From Osmia lignaria lignaria (taxonomy: Eukaryota > Arthropoda > Insecta > Hymenoptera > Megachilidae): DNA of 64,000 bases. The stretch's first letter is position 1, and the number at the start of each line of letters is the position of its first letter. Below are positions 25,601 to 40,100 of this stretch, in pieces. The notes under the pieces were generated by a model. It was not told where the DNA came from, did no database searches, and saw only the letters and a list, made by a program, of their open reading frames with translations. The stretch is taken from the NCBI RefSeq assembly GCF_051020975.1, contig NC_135038.1:7624001-7688000 (forward strand), read 5' to 3'. The translations under genes were made by a program, and so were the position numbers.

Positions 25601-28600
25601 AATAGGCCGACATTACGTCGGGAATATCTCGTTAAACGGAAGCTGGTATAATGAACGCGTACTTGTTATAACATAATAAACGCCCGGGATGTTCTTGCAA
25701 ATCTCAATACAGGGTGTTAATGAACTATTGGTCGAATCGTAAATTAATAAGACTAATGAAATTCGCGACAATAGACTGGGAAGTTCTAATAAACTTGGGT
25801 TTTCTATCTTATCATTTCTCAGACGTTCAAGTATTTATTTTGCAAATTAAATATTATACGATTGGAAAAAGTAATTAGACTGTTTGCTATTAAGACTAGA
25901 AATTTTTAATTTTCTTTGTATCTACCCTTTGTAATTAGTTCATTGACACTTTAAATTATTATTATTTAAAATGCAATTGTTCCAATTTCTACTTTAAACC
26001 TTCCACTTGCTACATTACCAGATATGAAATCTAGAGAAATGTGTTAAATTAATTCATTTCGATTTACGAGGAACTCTAAGGGGATAGAAACAGAAGGAAA
26101 GGGGGGAAAAATGCAATCTCGTCCCATGTATTTCTACGATACGAGAAAAATCACAGAGATAGAGGATAGTTTTCCGCGGAAACAGCGACACGAAAGTGTC
26201 TCTGGATGATCGTAGGATATCAGCGATATCCCGGCAATAGAAACCGCATGAGTATTGCTTCAGTCTACTTCCTTCCGTTGAACCCGGCCCCGGAATATCA
26301 GGATCAATATTATTTTTATACAGCTGACGTTTGGCAAGCGAGGCGAAGTGTGTCGTCCCTGGAAAAGCGACTTCTTTCATTTTGAAATTCCACCCCGTTT
26401 TGCGGGCGAGAAATATGAGGGGATCGATTCCTTCGGACTTGAAAAAGAAAAGCCTTTGGTACAGAGGGGATGTTTCACGGGTGTCGATGTGAACAAAATA
26501 ACAGGAGGATTTTAAAAATGTTCCTCGAGAATTTCAGTGACAAATATTTTTATCGAACCGCGTAGAACACTAAACGTTCAAATTTGTCATTTTATTTCTT
26601 TCCGGAATCGTATGTTTAAGGTGTAAAGTGTATCACAGAGTTTCGTGGAAAGGAGGATTATAGAAAAATGATAAATTTATGGTTCTTTTTATTGGTAGTG
26701 GAATTTTCTTTTCGAGGTTGATTACAAAAATCACATTTCATTTTTCATATTTTACACATTTTATGTGTCTTATGAATTCTTAAAGAATTCATTTACAAGT
26801 AATAAATAAATTATTGAGCTTGACTCTGCTTTATGGTGGCTTTATGGTGGTGGTTTTTTAAAGATTTCACTTTACGGACTGACGGGTTTATTTTCGCAAA
26901 TTTCTTACGGGCACTTTCGAAAGAGCCAGTCGCGACGCGGTCGCCGTGAAAATTGCTCTCGGAAAAATCCCCGCCGCCACGAGTCATACTCAAGGAGCCA
27001 ATTTCCCACGGCCGAAACAGCTGTTAATGTTTGCAAAGTTCCTTCTTAGAATCGCGACGATTTTTGAGACACGAGAAAAATGCAAACGCGACTGAAAAAA
27101 TACTTCTGATAGTCCGATCGTGTCGAAATTGCGTTCTTCAACTGAGAATTTATTTATTTTCTGATTTTAAATATTAAAATTCATTTAAAATAACAGCCCA
27201 TTAAGCTTCTGTTTATAATCCGAACATAATATCTAAAAAGGACGAAGTTGAAGTACTTAAAATTTTACGCTGCAGGAATTTTCCATTGGATTTTTATTTC
27301 ATTTCCACGCTGAAGAGCGCAAGGGAATTAAAGAATTTAACTGGTAAAATTTTGGTACGCGATGTTTTTGCTAAGTGAAATACGAAGCTTCGTTGAGGAC
27401 GTAGCTGGCGCAAATATTTCTCACAGTCGGAAGAAGAGCTTTGAACGTTGCTTTTAAATAATTGAACAACTTTGAGAATTTGCAAAATTCCTTTGTGCGA
27501 TTGTGACAGTGAAACATGGTAGTTTGCAAGAGAAAATGAGCAGTTTTGTCGCGGCAGTACTTTTGTAGATTTGGAGCAAATAATTGTGGAAAGTAAAGAA
27601 ATTGAAATTTTCTACATTTTAATTTTCAAGTTGTTAAGAAATTTTTTATTTTTCATAGATTTTCATAGACATCTTTAACATTATAAATCATAGTTATTCA
27701 ATTAACAATTTGTATAATAAACTGTGTAACGTAACAAATGGAAGGTTTAAATTAGAAAAAAAATCACACGTGTCCATTTTCACTGTATCGTTTTACGTGT
27801 TAAATATGCAACCAAATAGAGAATCGAGTCTGTGTATAATTTGGTTGAGTAGAACAGCGCTCGCAATGCGGTATGATTCGGTTTGAACAAAGGCAGCAAC
27901 GGTGATACAATATTTAAACTAATGTTTTCGCATCCGTAAAGTGGAATTTCCGGATAGCCACTCGTTTCTGCGGGTTAGTTTCTTGAAATATCCAAGAAGT
28001 ACGTCTCCAATTTCATGGAGTGAACGTCGACCGTCTAGAATTCTTCTGCTATTCTAACCGAGACACTTCGTTGTCGTTGTTTGCTTTGACATCTGACAAT
28101 ACAAGAAAATTCGACCTATTTTGCTGGCTGTTCTGACAAAAATTGCATCGATAATCTTTCTAGGAAATCATATTTGTTTATTGATTTTCCAGCAAAGAAA
28201 AATGTAATATGAAAATGTAGCATGCAATACTACATCAAAGTAGACATTCCGAATGTTAGCTAAAGAAAAAATTCATGAATATACAAAAAAATTGTAATAA
28301 AATTAAACATTTCAAATAACTGAGATTCTTCTACGAATAGAAATTTTAATTTAAATAGTTTACCTTATCAAATGTTGAAGTAACAAACAACAAATTCTCC
28401 TTTTCCCAAGCTGCATTTAATATCATGCAGTCGTATGAAGAGGAAAACGGTGTCACTTGAATGTCACGTCAACTTTTCAGCTTCTAAAGTCGATTTTATA
28501 CTTCGAATAAAGCATCTGTGGCTTTGCTTGCGAAACTTACCGAAAACTTTTCAACGAAAAGTTACCCTCTATCGGGGAATACTTTTCTTTCGGGAATTCA

Positions 28601-29519
28601 GCATACCGAAAGTGACAAAACTTCCGGTTTACCTCATGGGTGAACGTGGGCAAGAATTAGTTTACTGACGACTTTTGCTATTAGTTGCTTCCTGTCACGA
28701 AATTTTCACTGAAATCCACCTGGAAACGTTGCCACAAACTATGAATTTCGATTGCGAATAGTTTGGTAGTAAGATAACTGTTAGTTCACGGATAACTGTA
28801 CTAACAGTTCCGGAGAAACTATGAGATTGCACAGTGGTTTGTGATTATTATCACGGATTGGTCACGGAAATACTTGTAAAAGATGATATTTGATGTGCGA
28901 TTTTTCCGATCAATTATAATTGAGATTGAATAATTTCACAAAACAGCAGAGAAATCAATGAAGTACAAAAAGTTAAGCATCAGTCAGATTCAAAAAGTGC
29001 ATTTAATTGCTTTAAACTGTTAAGATTCAATTATAACATAGCTTAAATTGAAAAATTAAGTATTCGTATCCGTAACGATTAAAACTTCAAGGTATCAAAT
29101 TGAAGGTTTGAAATAAAAATATTTCAAAGTTCAGCTATACTTCCCAGTACACCAGTGAGCTCCTTAAAGTACCTCATTCAAAATTGAAGAAGGAAACCTT
29201 TAGAAAACTCAAAGTTAAATTTCAAACCCCATTTCCCTAATATATCCAGCTTTTATGGGGCGATAAAGTCGAAACAGTTACCGAAAGTTTCTTTTACCAA
29301 TCGAACCGATAAAACTTTGATCTGTAGGCAAATCTGTTACGGTGTTTCTCCATGGTCCGTGCTTGCAGAGATCATTCATTCGAAATTACGACTGCCTTTC
29401 ATTAAAGTAGCACCTATCAGGGGTTGATCGCGAATTTATAGCGAATTATCCAACGTCTATAGAATCGATGCGTATTTTCCTGGCAAACAGGAGAGGAAAA
29501 GGTTTCGTTTAAAATCCTA

Positions 29520-29615
29520 CTTTTTATTGGTTACCCTGTTGGAATTGCTATTGGTTAGACGCTGTTTTACGAAGCACCCATTGGGTGTTTGCCACTAAAC
29601 AGCCAATGGAAAGTT
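29520..29615. promoter_or_regulatory. Cluster of CCAAT/ATTGG boxes with an imperfect hairpin
   Basis: ATTGG or CCAAT occurs at about 29526, 29550, 29579 and 29604. The second box with a nearby CTGTTT pairs imperfectly with AAACAGCCAAT around 29596-29607. No transcription start signal or open frame was recognised nearby. Confidence 0.25.
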
Positions 29616-32600
29616 TCTAGTGGACCCACTGATTCACGCCCTGAAAACCTTTAACCGATTTGCACATTGAACTTTATCGAAACAAATTTCCCTGTTAGTT
29701 TCTTGTGTTTGCACTGAACGAGCTGCAAATTTCCTGAATTACGTTAGGGAACCTCATTTGAATGATTCTTTGAAGTGGTTTTTATGGATAGCCATGACAT
29801 TTCGTAATAATTGTGAAGTTGAAGAGATTGTAAGTTGTGTTAAGCTTAGATGAGCAGGTTTTTAGTGATCAGATGATAGATTGAAAGTTGTGATGGAAAA
29901 TGGACAGTGATAATAACGCGAGTAAGTTATAAGAGGATCAAATGGGGAACACAGTGGTAGTTTAACTTTGGGGAGAACTTTTGTTAGGGTAAAACTTCAT
30001 AAAGCAGAACGTGATTTCATAATTATTGATGTTTTGAAACTTCATTGTCATAATTAATAAAAGTCAAGTGCTAATGTACCTATTTTAATTTAGTAATCCA
30101 CTCCCCAAGGGTTAATTTAAAAAAAAATTCGGTTTCTAATTATCTCCATGAAATAAGAAATTATTCTTTCACAAAAATGTTATATATTTAGCTATTTTTA
30201 TATTACAAAGTCTAAATATAATTTATTCTCCTTCAGATGAATGATCTTTAATAACTTAAACTTCAAACAATAAGAGACTCGTACACGTAGTTCCATAAAA
30301 TAAAGAGAATACACTTCAGAATCTCTCTGTGAAGCAAAATCCAACGATTTTCACGAAAGTTTCTCTTTCTTTAACCCGGAAATCCGCCGTTACACTTGAT
30401 ATTCAAACCGCCTATCCAGAAAAGCATCCATTTAAGGCGCTATCTAAACTGCAACTATGCGAATCATGTCGTTTACGCGAGTTGTTTCATAACACGAATC
30501 GGACTACACATCTAATCCATTACGTTTCGTTGATCTGGTGCGTGGGTGTACGGACAACCTCGACTTATCGAAGCTGTTGTAAAGCAAACGATAGTTGCAA
30601 GGGTTGTTTGTTGTTGAAAGGACGTTGATCGTGGTTCCAGCAATCGTGTAATGACCGCATCGTGCAGTAAAGGACATTACATCGATTCCTTCTTCCCGCT
30701 CGTTTTCATCCGCGTGAAGTAAATTTTTCGCGGATATTTTGGCCGATAAGAGGAGAAACTATTTGCTTTATTTTCTTGTGAATTGTCGTATCATTTTTAC
30801 GAGAAACTATACTGTTTTAGACTAATGTAGTGATTCTCAAACTGTTTTGTCTGGCAATTAAACAAAATTCACGCCACTCCTATTATTATTATTTTTACAG
30901 TTAGTAAAGATATGAAAGCTTTTATTAATATTTTACATATAAATAGTTCAAAATTTCGTGGCATATTTGCGGCACCCTGTTTAAGAACCACTGGACTAAT
31001 GCATATCAAATGATTGATTTCGACAGGTACAAAGTTAGGCAAGATTCGATGACACAAAAGTAGTGCAAAATAGCATGTGTGATACATCAAACAAAGCTTA
31101 AGGTGTGGCAAAAATATTGCATGAACGTTTTATTAATATTTTTAATACAAATTGGATGATTGATGTTTGGAAAGAAAAAGGATCGGCTAACGTGCACCTT
31201 AGAATAGTCCATTAGAGAATATTTTATTTTTATTGCTTGTATCTTAGAATAGCTACGAAATGTTTATATAGTTAAATGTATCAATTTCATGATTCTTTTA
31301 TGTTATCAAATTATATCAGGCTTCCTATCTTTCAAAATCAATAAAATAGAAGAAGGTTATCAAATATAACACTTTTTAAAGTAAATTAGAAAGTAAACCT
31401 TTCAACATTTTAAAATTAATATTTATTAATAAGTAACTATTTACATACTTCAATTCTGTCAACATTGATTTTTTATTGCTAATATCAGTAAAATGATTGT
31501 ATAAAGGTACTTTTAAATTTTATCTCTTGAGACTTGACAAAAATATCAAACACACGTGAAACACATTTTTCACGTGTATCCCTCATCTTTCATCTCGTTT
31601 AAAGATTAATATTCAAATTCTTTCGTACCACTTTTCTTTCATCGAGGCGAAATAAACGGCGAGATTTACATGAATACGAAATACCTGTACAGGAAAGAGG
31701 AAAACTCGTTATTGAAAGGAGTACGTTCGATAAGAAAAATATCGAAACACAATTCTCGAAAGTTCACACGGGAAATATACAAGTGGTACGAAAATTCACG
31801 TGACTGATAACCTCCACTTTTCTTGTCCGCACGAGGAAAAACAACTTATCATCGCAGTCTTTTCTTCTTCTTCTTTCCGAGAACTTTTCTTATTAATGCA
31901 AAGAAGTTGATGGATTCTATGAGAGTTTCAGCTATAATGCAGAGCGCTTTTTGATCTTGAATATTTGATGATCAATTAATATACTAACGGTTAAAATTAA
32001 TTGAAATTTGAAACTTTCAAGTGGAGTCAAGAAATTGAACTCACTTTTTTCAAGAAACTTTTAGTCTTTTATAAATTCATGTTACAAGGATGATTGTATT
32101 TTATACAATTATGAACTAGTTCAATTTGAATTTATAGTGATTAATTTGCTTAAAAAATAAATTACACCTTTGGATAATTAACAGATGTAAATTTCTACTT
32201 ATGGAAGAATATTTCTAGTTTTCCTCTATAGGTAGAACAGTTTTTACAAAGGAAAAAAAAAGGAAAATGTGTTCTTTTCGAGAAAACAACGTAACAGCGT
32301 AGAGAAATGCAGTTATCATCTGTTATTTGAAATTTCCCTATATAAGAAAAAAGAAGGAAGAAATTCGATAAAATCGGTAGTGGTGTGTATCTTCTGGATG
32401 TAGTTCATTTTCCATGTGTTTGGCTGGTACACGTTCGCAGGAAAAAGTGTTTCGAATCTCGTTGTGCGGGAGAGTGCACACTCGTGGAAGCACACACGCG
32501 ATAAATTTCAAGCATCTTCCGAAGGAAGAGATCGCGAAATTTGCGATCGACCGACTTTTCCCACGGAAAAGCTCGCCAATGCGTCATATCCTGGCTTCTT

Positions 32601-34078
32601 CGCTCCCACGGGAATCTATAGCTTGAAATTTGTTTCACTATTTTCCAGAAACATTATCGAAACTCGTATTTCTCTGCTCGTTTATTCGATTCAGGTAATT
32701 TTATTCTTCGCGATACAACAGCTTTCTAGACTTCTGCTGTGTTGGAATATTTGAATCTGTTTCCTGTTTCCAAATTTTATTTTATTCGAATTCTGAAGCA
32801 AATATACGTTCGATTGATTCTTAAATCGTGAGAGAATTGTTCGTTTCACAAAATTCATCATAATTCTACAAAAATTTGTAAAATAAAATCTGGAAGAATA
32901 ATCACTGAAGAGCATTAATCACTGTGAAAATCAATGCCGATCGTCAGTGTGTCTCTAAAGGCTACATTGTATGAATTAAGTACATAAGAGACGGTAAATG
33001 GTGACGTATTAGCATTGAAATAAGTTCTGAAGGGGACGAGCCGAATGCAAATGCGCGGAATCGAATGATTCAGTCGATAATTGGAAAAGCTTCAAGAGTT
33101 CGGGGATCGTAGAAGTTATTCGTTCCACCGTGGGATCGAGGGAAAGAGAGGAAAACGAAAGTAGGAAGTGGTAGCAAGGACAAATCCCATGGATAAGCAT
33201 AGTAATGGTCAGCAAGCTTTATGGTAGATATCACTTACGATGATTACACCGAGAAACACGAGTGCCGACTTGAAAATCTTCTCGTATCTTTCTACCCCTA
33301 ATAGATTGCACTTTTTAATCTCTCCTTTCAAAGTTGATAAAATATTATCTTTAATCTGCGCGTTCCTATTGAACGGATAATAAATAGATCAATTAAATTT
33401 GTAACTGATATTTTTAATAATTCGAATTTTCGAAGCATTTTAAATAGGAAAGTGGATGCTTCTATTATCTTTACTTTTAAATTATTTGGCTAAGGTTATC
33501 CTTTGTTAAAATCATCTTAAATTTTGATTTTGCAATCACAATTTATTTTTTATACAGAATCATTCCCTTTAAAATTGCACCAATTTGAAGACACCCTGTA
33601 CAGATCAGGTATCCGTCTTCCTAGTAGAGGGATATAAAAAAAAAATTGATTCGATGAAAGACGATGTAATCCGTGTCATTTTGTTAGTAGAATGCGGTCG
33701 TAAAAGAACGTGGATAATAATTTGCAAGGATGCGATGGCTTCAAGCTTCCCTCTCACGTTTCTTCTCGAGAGAAGCTTCTGTGCGTGAAAGGAATTACAT
33801 CGTTCAAAGAGCAAGAATTATTCCGTCGTATAGCTCGTTCGTCTTTGGCCACGTGTCGTCGCTGACCTTTTACCTTTTTCCATTAACCGGATTTCAACGG
33901 TCAAAGGAGATTCCTACCGATTAATAGATCTCCTTCACGTCCTGTCGATAGAACAGACACGTTTCAAAGGTAGTGCAGGACCATTTTATTATGCAGAAAG
34001 TGTGATTCGATTTTGAGAATTGTTTGAAGGGTGTTTTATTGGTAATCAATGAGTTCTTATACAATTAGAAAAAGATTT

Positions 34079-34145
34079 TTCCAATTTTCTAATTTCCTAA
34101 TGTTCCAATTTTCTAACTTTCTAATTCTCTATTTTAAAATTCTAA
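34079..34145. repeat. Degenerate tandem repeat of TTCTAATT
   Basis: Units such as TTTTCTAA, TTTCCTAA, TTTTCTAA, CTTTCTAA and TTCTCTA run with a period of about 8-9 bases. The motif is the reverse complement of the ATTAGAAT array at 18952-19060. Confidence 0.75.
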
Positions 34146-37100
34146 GATTATATTATAAGAGCTTTGATTACATTTTAACTGAACCTACCTAATACTATTT
34201 TTTCAAATTTAATAAATAATATCACATTAAACTAAATCTCAATTTCAAAGACAAACAAGTGTTCGACAAATATTGACCAAAGTTTTCCTGGTGAAAACCA
34301 GCAAATCACAGTTATCACGATACTTCAGAAACTCTATAAAATAGCTAATAAAGATGTTTAATCGGTCGTTATAAAAGTCCATTTTAAATATTAGCTCATG
34401 CTTCGTTGATTCTCGAACAGAACGCAAACAAAGGAGAAGAATCAGGAACGAAGCAGTTTTCTTTTTTCACCCCCATTTGTAGTTGCAAGCACACGAATAA
34501 ATTTCTCTTCCACCCGGGAAATTTGAATGCATTGTAAACAAATATTTCCACGTCGCAACGATTTCACGTTCGACCGAACCGGTGAAGATTATTCGATATA
34601 AAAATTCAACACTACGTCTGAACCGCGATAAATTTCATGACCAACCGTGGTTCATGCATTCATTCAACCGGTAGCCATGAAAAATACCTTTACGTTATTC
34701 AGCCTCCACCCCTTCTCCATAAAATTATGCATTCCTATAAATTCTCTTCGCGACCAAGTAATCACTTAACCAATCAAAACTCAATCACAAAGAAAAACGC
34801 TATAGATACAAAATAAAAAAAACATTTATTAAGAATTTCTTTTAATTAGCTTAACCCTTCGTTCCTTTAAAAGGAAATTGTACAATTGTTAAATAAAATT
34901 TAAAAGTACGAATGTTTAAAAACTAAAGGAATTAGAAAAGGATTAGAAACTGTCTTCTACTACAGAAAATAAAACCAAATTCATGAAAATAGATTTTCTG
35001 ATAAAAAATGTCTCCTACAAAGATATTTTCCACTTATTTTCTCATTTCGAATCACTACCTTTCACCACGTGCCATTAATCATATGATATCCTGTGTATTA
35101 AAAGTAATCACTGGACCATTACTACTTACAATACTTTATGAAAGTTTCTATCCCAGAAAGAAACAAATCCCAATGACGATGATGAGAGATGGCACAGAAA
35201 GCAGCGGTGTTTCAATACCGGCAATTTATTATCCTTTTTCTGCGGTCAACTCTAGCGGAAATAACGAGCCACGAATATGACGTGGCAATATAAAGCCTCC
35301 AATATCGCGTGTACCCAGCCATCTAGTTCGCGTCACAACCGTTCTATTTGTCTTTAATTACAAATATTATCCCTGGTGCTCAGCAGCGAAACAATCTGGC
35401 TGAAGTCGATTTAATCGCAGTTAATTAACAAAAATTCAAAACCCGGGTGCTCCGTTTTGTTTGCGGAAAAGCGGACGGTTCATTTTGTCGTATTATCCTA
35501 AGCAATCCAATCTCTTCGTAAATAATTTACTTTCTAAAAGGGTCGAGCACAAACGCGTTTACTTTGACCCTTCAATTAACCCTTTTAAACATATGATTTA
35601 TTTTTTGTCTCGAAAAGGTTAATTCCTTTTCTCAATTTTTCATATCAAAACCAAGATGCTTTTAACAATAAAAATTTTAATATATGTACAGAGAAAAGGG
35701 TTGATTCGATGGTGAATGATGTCTAGACGATTGAAGATGGAATTAAATGCAGGTATGAAATTTTTTTGCTTTACTCACGTTCTGAACGCGTCGTTAATTA
35801 ATTGGTCTGCTCATCAAAAAATCGGTGTCTGTCGACCAGACAAAAAACCGTCCCGTGTGAAAACTTGTTCCTAAAGCAACCGCTTAACCAGGGCTGTCTA
35901 AAGCGCTAATAGAACACTGTTAACGACGGGAAACGCGAAACGGTGAAATGGATGAAAGCGGAAGGAAACCCGTGTGTTGAAATGACGTTTGAGCAATTAA
36001 AGCGACCGCTCGCGGAAAGTCTCGGTTTATGCAGCGAAACGCGAAATTATCAAAGGTTCGTCGCGACCTCTTTGGAAAAATTCGACTCGGACGACTGAGA
36101 AAAGCAAAGTTACTATTGTCCACCGGCTACATCCGAAAAAGGTTCATAAAATTTTAATTAAAATGATGGAAATTTATATTCATACTTAATTAGGGTCCTG
36201 TCAAAATAAATTTGCGCAGCAATTAAATTGTTAAAGGGATATTCCCATTTGAAAGCTAGAATAATAGATAGTTTTATAATCCTTTTTTCTGAATAGAAAC
36301 TTCTGCTAAATTATATTTATAATTTTTTAGTTATCAGTGCTAGTTATTGATGACCACTATTATCTTTTATCTATACCATAATTGTCTCTATATATAATTT
36401 TTTTATTAAATATTAGTAATCGATACTGAAAGTATTTAAAAAAAAAAACCGAAATAAAGAAACTGGAGGAAAATAAATGAACACAAAATGTTTGACACAA
36501 TATATTTTCTTGTTTATTGTTCGACTGCAAACTTCTTCTTGGAGGCATGTTATCTGGCAGTAGTACGAAATGATAAATGATCAGAAGTAACACGTAACAA
36601 GGTTAAAGCAGCGACTACTTTACCTTCTTCCCTTTATTTCCTTCTGTGTCAGCCGGTTCATAGTATTTTCCCTCGGTTTCCACGCACGATTTCCCAGCTT
36701 TGCTGATCTTCAGCAAAATCCCTTCCACATTTTTATCCGTAACACGTAACTTGCTACCTCCTTTTGGGAAAGCTTCATGGTGAAACGATCTGGTCGTAGC
36801 CTGCTTTATGTTGTCAACCGTGTTCTTTAGCCTCTTGATTATCCTTTATCGCTGATAACGAGGCTAATTTATCGTTGCATTATTTATCCAAGTTTAATGC
36901 ACGATGCCCCTTAAGTACTTCGTTAAATATGTTCAAGTGCAAGAAATTGATACTGAAAATTATTTCAATATAAGAAAGTGATTATTTGTACTGTGACATG
37001 ATAGTAATTAGAAATTTAATTTGATAATGATATTAATAATCTATAGATTTAAATTCTAAATATCTGAGATTTATCTAATTATAGTAATAAGCATTTAATA

Positions 37101-40100
37101 CCTATAATGGTATTATAAGGGTTAATTACTTCAAGATTATATAGAATAGTGTTCGAGAGAAAGGTCTATGAAATAAAAGTGGGTCAACGTTTTCAGTCGC
37201 TGATAAAGTTGAAAGCGTCGCGAATTTCTTGTTCTTTTTCTCTTGGCATTCAACTGGGGCGTCTCGCGAGAGAATCGCATTTCCCGGGAGTCGATTTCTA
37301 AATTCACCTTAAAGAAGCAGCTTCGATGCGAGACGTACATTTCTGTCGATAGGCGAGTCACCGTGGAAAGCTCGGCTTAAAGTTTAATGCACCGGCTTAA
37401 GCTGTATCAGTTTCTGGATCCGTATTACACTAAGGCGATCGTTAACTTTGACATCGTATGGACAGCTGAACATGCTTGCTTGATCTAAGGATTAACGCGT
37501 TTCCTGATGTACTATTTTTGTTTTGTACGTGCCAGATCAAAGGGATTTTTTAACTTTTGTCAAACGGGAAAATTTAATCCTTTCGCTTTCATTTAGGACC
37601 TATCTTTCATGAAATATCGAAATTAAATTTTATTATGCTTCCAGGATTTTAAATAAATTATAATAATGAAAGATTATTTTCTTTTGACCATTAGAGCTCA
37701 AAGGGATTTCCTAATCCCTTGAAAAGTTAGGAAAATGTTTTGTTTAAAAATCTAAATAGATAAAGCACTCCAATTATAATTTTTTCTATTTTTCGAATAA
37801 TTCTAGTCACATATGTCCAATGACAGTTCAGAAACTATTTAATGGCTATCACCTCCGGCATTAATAATGCTTCAAACTTAGTAATGAGAATAATTAGGAT
37901 TTAATGAAATGGGCTTCGATTTTGATTAACTCTGACCGTGCTAATAATTTTGTTTCTGAAGATAACAAGCTAGCAGATAGCTAACAGGCTATTTAACTGG
38001 CCAGATCGTGTTTCGTCGCCTCCGGTGTAGCAATCATAAGTACACTCTCTTTATTCAAATTTCGATGATGTTATTTAATTCTCATATTTCATTGTGAATT
38101 TACAATGATCATAACTAAGCATCAGCAAGTACTTACGTATAATTTCGCGTTGAACCATGATCAATAATTCACGTTTAAACAGGAAATCGATTCTGAAAAT
38201 AAGAGTATTGAATTTACCCCCTCTCTCCATGATTTCATGTATTGAAATTTATGAAACAAAAGCTTGGAAATTCTGTTTGAATAAACGATGTACGTTCTTG
38301 ATAAATTCATTCAGTGTGATAGAAATAATTTTGATAACGATCGAAAGGTATTATTTGAAAGGATTATTGTTTCCTCTTGCATTGAATGTTTTTTGTTTAA
38401 TAATCAGTAATTTCATTTTAGAATCACTTGTTTTCGATGTTTCAATTATTGATACGTGCTTTTCTATGTTGATATTTCATTCGCTGCAAGAAAGTTAATT
38501 GCAAGGATTAACAAATTTCATATACTGACATGAGATTCAATATCCGAGTGTATTTATTTATTAAAAATTGCAGTTTATTTTAATAGAATAAGTACATGTG
38601 GCTCGAATAATAGAAATTCAATGCAAAATAGATGTATCATTAAATTGTTTAGATTTTAAAATCTTTAATTTTTATTTTAAAAACTTCTATACTTAAAATA
38701 TGAATTATTCCATCTACCAAATAATCAATAAGATATAATTATTTTACAGAGGAAATATTAATCAAATCTAAGGTTCTCTAATTAAATAGAAATCGTAATT
38801 TAAGAAATATTAATCAAATGGATGATAGCTTTAAGCTTCGTCTTACAAGTCGAGAAGCTGCAATCGAAGTAGAGATATCGAAATCTTCAAACCGGAAACC
38901 CGTTAAGACCTAATAAGGATAGAGGTACCGTCGAGCAGGATTACGTTTCCTGTAAGCCGCGAACTACTTTCTTAATACTCCATAACATTCTGTGAGACGT
39001 CATATCTATATCAGACCTAATAAATATAGCTACGAAATCATTTTACTGTATAGTTATCAAAAAATAGCATGAAAAACTTAATTAATCTTTTAATCGTGTA
39101 TTTTTTTATTTTTTTATTCGATGAAGTATTATTGCTTGGAACGATTGAGAATATTGCGAAACTTCTGTAGGGTTTCTAGGGATTGTTTTATTGGAAAAGA
39201 AGTTTTCAGATTAAAATTTTTATGTCAATGAGTAATTTGATTTTATTACGGTATCAAGAGAGAACTTCTGATGAGATCTTCGTGTCTGTAAAATTGAAAT
39301 ATAAAACATAAGCCAGGGAAATGTTATAATTAAATATTATTTGATGATATATTCTGAGTATGAATTTTTTATCAATCTCTCATCAAACACAGTAATATTA
39401 TTGTGATATTCCAAAGATATTTTTATGTAATTATTAATTCTTTGACAAAATAAAAATGGTTCAATTCAAATTTTGTATATTTAAAAGTACTTAACAAAAG
39501 CATACAACATTTTTTATATTGTATAATACATATCTTATGAAATTTGATTTGATGACATCTTTTAAAAAACTTTTCCTGCAACTCGAAAATTTTCAATAGT
39601 TCGTCCAGAACAATATTCACTGTAAGAAAGCATATGTTAAAACACGAATTCATCACCTGCGCATATGCTCAAAAAAGAAAAAGAGAAGGAAAAATGAGGA
39701 ACCGCAATACTTGCATCATGGTAGCACTCCACTGCGTCTAGTGTTAATTATGCAGCCACCTGAATACCATTCGTAGGATTTCCAGACGAATTTCAGCATC
39801 TCTAACTAGAGTGTCCCATCTAGGTGATTAACCTGTGCGAGCCTCTATGATGGAGAATACTTTTATGGTCGTTCTCTTTTCTATTTTCAATATCATACCC
39901 CCATGGAAGATGCAGAAAGGTTGCGAGATTCTCGACATACCAGCTAGCTAGAGAAAAAGAAATCCCCTGAATGATATATTGCGACCAAGAAGTATTCTTT
40001 TGACAGCTAAGATTTTCAATTTTTCTGGTTGACACGTATACCACGAACACGCTATAGAATATTTAATGGATGCAACGGGGATCTATAGCGTTGAAATTTC

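Larger units (their letters stand above)
17357..34078 (+). other. Noncoding stretch, presumed dpr intron downstream of the exon
   Basis: Sequence is mainly AT-rich with CpG-richer patches (about 18360-18490, 19200-19400, 24000-24240, 25530-25700, 26880-27070). I looked by eye for an Ig2 exon with its tryptophan and cysteine motifs and found none. Open frames are short, and a 108-codon minus frame (26054-26380) shows no family motif. Confidence 0.5.

Noticed and set aside
26440..26500. LWYRGD sequence recalling the Trp-Tyr core of a Dpr Ig2 exon
   Set aside because: The frame meets a stop 11 codons after the Trp-Tyr pair, and there are no flanking cysteine motifs or splice sites.
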